Source: Paenibacillus sp. FSL H8-0079
Lineage (GTDB): Bacteria > Bacillota > Bacilli > Paenibacillales > Paenibacillaceae
DNA length: 64,000 nucleotides
NCBI RefSeq assembly: GCF_037991315.1
Contig: NZ_CP150300.1
Span: 1,860,001-1,924,000 of the forward strand
Direction of reading: 5' to 3'
Below are positions 61,956-64,000 of this stretch, one piece after another. The translations under genes and the position numbers were made by a program. Every line of letters starts with the position of its first letter. Within the stretch, counting starts at the first letter, position 1. The notes beneath the pieces were generated by a model, which searched no databases, had not been told where the DNA came from, and was given only the letters and a program-made list of their open reading frames with translations.

Positions 61956-62711
61956 ATGCGTTTACGTGGCAGAAAAGGGATAAGAGAAAATCTGGAGCAA
62001 CAAGTCGATCTTGTTGTACTGGACCCCAAGCAACATAAAGGAAAATGGTCTGAACTATTTGGCAACGACCATCCGATCTTCGTGGAATTTGGTATGGGTA
62101 AAGGTCAATTTATCAGCCAAATGAGTTATAAATATCCGGAATTCAATTTTATCGGTATTGATATGTATGATGAACTGGTACGTCGTGCCAGTGAGAAAGC
62201 TCGTAATGCGTGGAGTCAGGCTGATGTGGAGACACCTCCGAACCTGAAGCTTGCGCTGGCGAATATTGAACAGATCGAGGAAGTTTTTGAACCGGAAGAA
62301 CTGGAACGCATTTATTTGAACTTCAGTGATCCTTGGCCAAAAGCAAAGCATGCACGCCGTCGCTTGACGCACCCGCGCTTCCTGAAGAAATATACGGAAC
62401 TGCTTAATCCAAAAGGACAGATTCATTTCAAAACCGATTCGGAGACGCTGTTTGATTTCTCGCTCAACGCGATTTCCGACTTTGGCCTGCAAATGACCAA
62501 TATTTCTTTGAATCTGCATCGTGATGGCTTGAATGAAGAACATGTGATGACGGAGTACGAACAGAAATTCATGGGCAAAGGCATGAACATTCACCGCGTT
62601 GAAGTGATCGTTGGTGAAGAGGCCTTGCGTGAGTATCAGCAGATACGTCTGGACAAGTATAAAGTCCGTGAAGCTTCGGATGAGTCTGGCGAAGATCAGG
62701 AACAGGAATAA
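61956..62711 (+). CDS. trmB: tRNA (guanine46-N7)-methyltransferase
   Basis: 251 residues. Motifs VEFGMGKGQFI (SAM binding, near 50) and IYLNFSDPWPKAKHARRRLT (near 120) are those of TrmB, which methylates G46 of tRNA. The C-terminus has an extra acidic tail (ASDESGEDQEQE). ATG 61956 lies five bases after CGGAGGA; the longer frame from 61848 would run through the preceding terminator and is rejected. Confidence 0.93.
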   Translation: MRLRGRKGIRENLEQQVDLVVLDPKQHKGKWSELFGNDHPIFVEFGMGKGQFISQMSYKYPEFNFIGIDMYDELVRRASEKARNAWSQADVETPPNLKLALANIEQIEEVFEPEELERIYLNFSDPWPKAKHARRRLTHPRFLKKYTELLNPKGQIHFKTDSETLFDFSLNAISDFGLQMTNISLNLHRDGLNEEHVMTEYEQKFMGKGMNIHRVEVIVGEEALREYQQIRLDKYKVREASDESGEDQEQE

Positions 62712-62739
62712 ATCGAAATCAAAATTAAATTTATACAAG

Positions 62740-62789
62740 AAGAGCGTCAGATGAGGTGAATGGTTCATTCTCATAGGTCGCTCTTTTTT
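62740..62789 (+). terminator. terminator after trmB
   Basis: AAGAGCG pairs with CGCTCTT, with an inner ATGAG/CTCAT stem; followed by TTTTTT. It may serve both converging genes. Confidence 0.8.
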
Positions 62790-62840
62790 GCGTCAACGCT
62801 CAATGGACAACGCTCTATAGAACTCATGTCTGGTATGAAG

Positions 62841-64000
62841 TCAAAAGTTCTCTGAATGGAACTCTTTGCGGCGATAATCGTTTGGCGTAACACCGTTGAA
62901 CTTTTTGAACATGCGGTAGAAGTAGGAACTGTTGGTGAATCCGGTTCTCTCGGCAATATCGGCAACGGAGTTCTCTGTCTCTACAAGCAAATGTTGAGCT
63001 TTAGCTATCCGGGTTTCGTTAATCACATCCGTGAGCCCTTTCAGGGTGAGTTGTTTGTAGAGCCTGCTCACATAGATGGGCGACATGCCCAGTTCATCTG
63101 CAATCGAGGTTAGACAGAGATTGGGATCGGCATAGTCCCGCTCAATAATACCATTGATTTTACGAATCAACTCTTCGTGCTTCAGTGTGCGTTTCTCCTC
63201 GACTTTGGAACCAAGCTCATCGAACATCCGATAGAAGTGTTCATGTACTTCACTGATGTCTTCAGCGTCTTTGACAGGAAGCATTAGACCATCCGAGATT
63301 GAATCAAGCGTAAGCTGATTGTTCTTCTTGAGGGTGTTCCGTACATGATTCAGTGTCATTGTCAGATGGGATAAGGCTAGCTGGAAGACGGTAAAAGGGT
63401 ATGCGGCTGTCTCGCCGACGATGTCTGCATAGACTTGTTTGGCTTCTCTCGTCTTGCCTGTCATTAGATAATCGACAAGTTGTCTTTCCTTACCTGCCGG
63501 GAATGCGTATTCTTTGGTGTGATAAGCCATGATGTCAGCGGTATAGATTAGACAGCCTGGTCCCATGAACAAACGATGCAGTGAGGCTTCGGCTGATCTG
63601 GTGTAGGATGCAATACTGTCTTCCAATGAATCTTCTTCCGTGCCGATGGTGCAGGAGATAGAGCATTTTAAATGGGTCATTACAGCAGCCTGCATCATAC
63701 GTAACAATTCTTCGATCCGGTTAGGAGCAGGTTGGCCAAGTTCAGGAAGTTCCTCTTTTTCATTGAAGATGAGTGTGATCAGATCACCGCCCATGTCCAC
63801 AGCTTCCGCATTGTAGTGGAGATCGGCTGTCTCGGTGCAGATGTTCATCATGGCGTATTTTACAAGCTGGGTCTCGTCACGATACGTTTCATTGAATTCG
63901 GTAAAATGGTCAATCCGCAGCAAGACTAGTCTAGACGCATGTTGAACGTCAATGGAGGAACCATAGAACTTCATTCGTTCTTCCAGCATACCTCCGGTTA
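62841..64000 (-). CDS. AraC-family transcriptional regulator, partial (5' end outside window)
   Basis: The frame is open to the window edge, preceding codons reading T-G-G before the first in-window Met at 63989, so the N-terminus (probably a sensor with membrane helices) is missing. The visible part has a middle domain with cyclase-like traces and a C-terminal AraC HTH pair in the last 100 residues: LTSIADELGMSPIYVSRLYK and SVADIAERTGFTNSSYFYRM. Large regulators of this type control carbohydrate genes in Paenibacillus; a target cannot be named. Confidence 0.85.
   Translation of the reverse strand, partial: TGGMLEERMKFYGSSIDVQHASRLVLLRIDHFTEFNETYRDETQLVKYAMMNICTETADLHYNAEAVDMGGDLITLIFNEKEELPELGQPAPNRIEELLRMMQAAVMTHLKCSISCTIGTEEDSLEDSIASYTRSAEASLHRLFMGPGCLIYTADIMAYHTKEYAFPAGKERQLVDYLMTGKTREAKQVYADIVGETAAYPFTVFQLALSHLTMTLNHVRNTLKKNNQLTLDSISDGLMLPVKDAEDISEVHEHFYRMFDELGSKVEEKRTLKHEELIRKINGIIERDYADPNLCLTSIADELGMSPIYVSRLYKQLTLKGLTDVINETRIAKAQHLLVETENSVADIAERTGFTNSSYFYRMFKKFNGVTPNDYRRKEFHSENF

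Noticed and set aside
1..64000. CRISPR arrays, tRNA or rRNA genes, prophage, toxin-antitoxin or restriction systems
   Set aside because: No regularly spaced repeats, cloverleaf-type sequences or recognisable proteins of these types were seen on either strand.

Overview
The window looks like a chromosomal segment of a Paenibacillus-type Bacillota. Several things point that way: strong AGGAGG-type ribosome binding sites with frequent GTG and TTG starts, a complete BceRS-BceAB module close to the Bacillus one, odhAB, a racE-type glutamate racemase, coaA, the ytqA-ytqB (mnmM) pair, AraC and GNAT proteins in large numbers, and carbohydrate ABC importers that lack an ATPase gene. The genus is my inference; no rRNA, tRNA or CRISPR was seen.

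Layout. 1-3.1 kb: small enzymes (DinB-like end, GNAT, VOC, methyltransferase, short-chain dehydrogenase). 3.3-7.8 kb: a bacitracin-type peptide sensing and detoxification module with a perfect 7-4-7 operator overlapping the kinase stop codon. 7.9-12.3 kb: an SRPBCC protein, a frameshifted GNAT, a GNAT, an RtcB-family RNA ligase and a DUF4272 protein. 12.4-28.0 kb: a LacI-type regulator facing a ten-gene operon of about 14 kb with two solute-binding proteins, two permease pairs, an NHL-repeat protein, a Yip1-like membrane protein, a DUF5696 protein and a cytosolic family-26 glycoside hydrolase. This is probably an uptake and degradation system for a beta-mannan-like glycan, and one of two candidate undescribed systems here.

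28.1-35.9 kb: a lone SunI-type immunity protein, hypotheticals, a TetR/MFS efflux pair with twin operators, an AraC/GyrI regulator, a nucleotidyltransferase, a YdcF protein and a TIGR01777 epimerase. 36.5-42.9 kb: a tightly overlapping operon of FabH-like ketosynthase, ATP-grasp ligase, OleD-like reductase, metallo-beta-lactamase-fold hydrolase, PaaK/F390-synthetase-like adenylating enzyme and a reductase. It is reminiscent of, but distinct from, the ole beta-lactone/olefin pathway and is the second candidate system. 43-52.6 kb: small accessory genes, including one kinase-like gene split by an in-frame TGA and a small membrane protein that seems to start at ATA, plus racE, a histidine phosphatase, coaA and others. 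53.3-62.7 kb: housekeeping genes (odhA-odhB, lipase, manA, mnmM/ytqA, trmB). The window ends inside an AraC-type regulator on the minus strand.

The intergenic DNA carries three kinds of short non-coding element with terminal inverted repeats (MITE-like). One 218-bp family is present twice at equal length, with conserved hairpins. A second element has inserted into the end of one of those copies, leaving a 9-bp direct repeat.
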